A stretch of 16,467 bases of DNA from assembly GCA_037178675.1 (NCBI GenBank), contig JAYMGJ010000574.1:1-16467 (forward strand). The letters are read 5' to 3'. The translations under genes were made by a program, and so were the position numbers. Origin of the DNA: Scleroderma bovista. Its lineage: Eukaryota; Basidiomycota; Agaricomycetes; Boletales; Sclerodermataceae. The notes below the pieces were generated by a model. That model had not been told where the DNA came from. It did no database searches and worked only from the letters and a program-made list of their open reading frames with translations. Positions within the stretch are counted from its first letter, which is position 1. Each line of letters opens with the position of its first letter. Shown here one piece after another: positions 16,195 through 16,467 of this stretch.

Positions 16195-16467
16195 CCACAT
16201 CAGTGATCTTCTCCACTGGCTCAATATCATAGCAAGGAATGAGTTTGTCGTGGGACATTCTTTGCTGTCATCCCGTGGAGGGAAATGGGGTTGATCAAAG
16301 GATCAAAGTAGAATGCCAGAAGATTGGGGTCATCCGTACGGACATAGAGGTTCTTCGGATGATGGTACGGTGATAAATGGATGGACCTTGGGAGCAAGTT
16401 GTACAAGTGAGGGAAAGCAACTCTGTATTCCATAAGAATTTGTTGTTGAATGATAACCTTGTCGATA
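16195..16467 (-). pseudogene. PRP8: Rearranged fragment of splicing factor gene PRP8
   Basis: From the right edge the minus strand reads an IDKVIIQQQI stretch, EYRVAFPHLYNLLPRSIHLS, NLYVRTDDPNLLAFYFDP and LINPIS, then a TAKNVP stretch. This matches a highly conserved part of the N-terminal third of Prp8, the central U5 snRNP protein of the spliceosome. At about 16246-16250 the frame shifts and the sequence becomes LIPCYDIEPVEKITDVV (16246 to about 16195), which matches a Prp8 site several hundred residues further on. The intervening protein is missing, so two distant pieces are fused out of frame. Substitutions at conserved positions support a pseudogene. The fragment continues beyond the window; the working gene must be elsewhere. 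Confidence 0.85.

Overview
The window looks like repeat-rich nuclear DNA from a basidiomycete fungus, most likely an agaricomycete (mushroom). This rests on three things: very short GT..AG introns (44-66 bp) that restore reading frames; a Ty1/copia element with a typical fungal layout; and relics of families I know as expanded in agaricomycetes (BTB/POZ, rve-type integrase, tyrosine-recombinase-like protein, GEN1/XPG-like nuclease). The species call is inference. No rRNA, tRNA or CRISPR was found.

Layout. 1-720 is a degenerate CAGAC-rich tandem array and 2965-3800 is the same kind of array in the opposite orientation. Between them, 1040-1960 and 2090-2830 are GTCGTCGACG-type minisatellites that are reverse complements of each other, meeting at a near-perfect hairpin (2009-2066). 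The whole left 3.8 kb is thus a mirrored, foldback-like structure with no credible gene. From ~3815 to 10151 (minus strand) lies a broken Ty1/copia retrotransposon: 5' LTR 10011-10151, primer site 9999-10010, gag, protease, GAG-pre-integrase and the start of integrase; reverse transcriptase and RNase H are missing. Two insertions sit inside it. One is a complete young 3,239-bp LTR element (4634-7872; identical 282-bp LTRs; 5-bp target duplication) that codes only for an 803-residue Gag-like protein. The other is a ~268-bp solo-LTR-like element (4194-4461).

Right of the copia element are relics of host-family genes: a truncated integrase-like gene (minus, 10354-11462) divergent from a BTB/POZ gene (plus, 11581-12509); a 29-bp minisatellite (12592-12899) that cuts off a tyrosine-recombinase-like gene (minus, ~12897-13914); a nearly complete seven-exon GEN1/XPG-like nuclease gene (minus, 14144-15913) with one frameshift and altered active-site positions; and, at the right edge, a rearranged fragment of the splicing factor gene PRP8.

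The older genes share a mode of decay: every clear premature stop in them is TGA where CGA (Arg) would fit, and two lost catalytic Asp codons fit CpG-to-CpA changes. The young gag-only element is CpG-rich and open throughout. The picture is a methylated, transposon-dense region that collects insertions and loses genes by CpG mutation.
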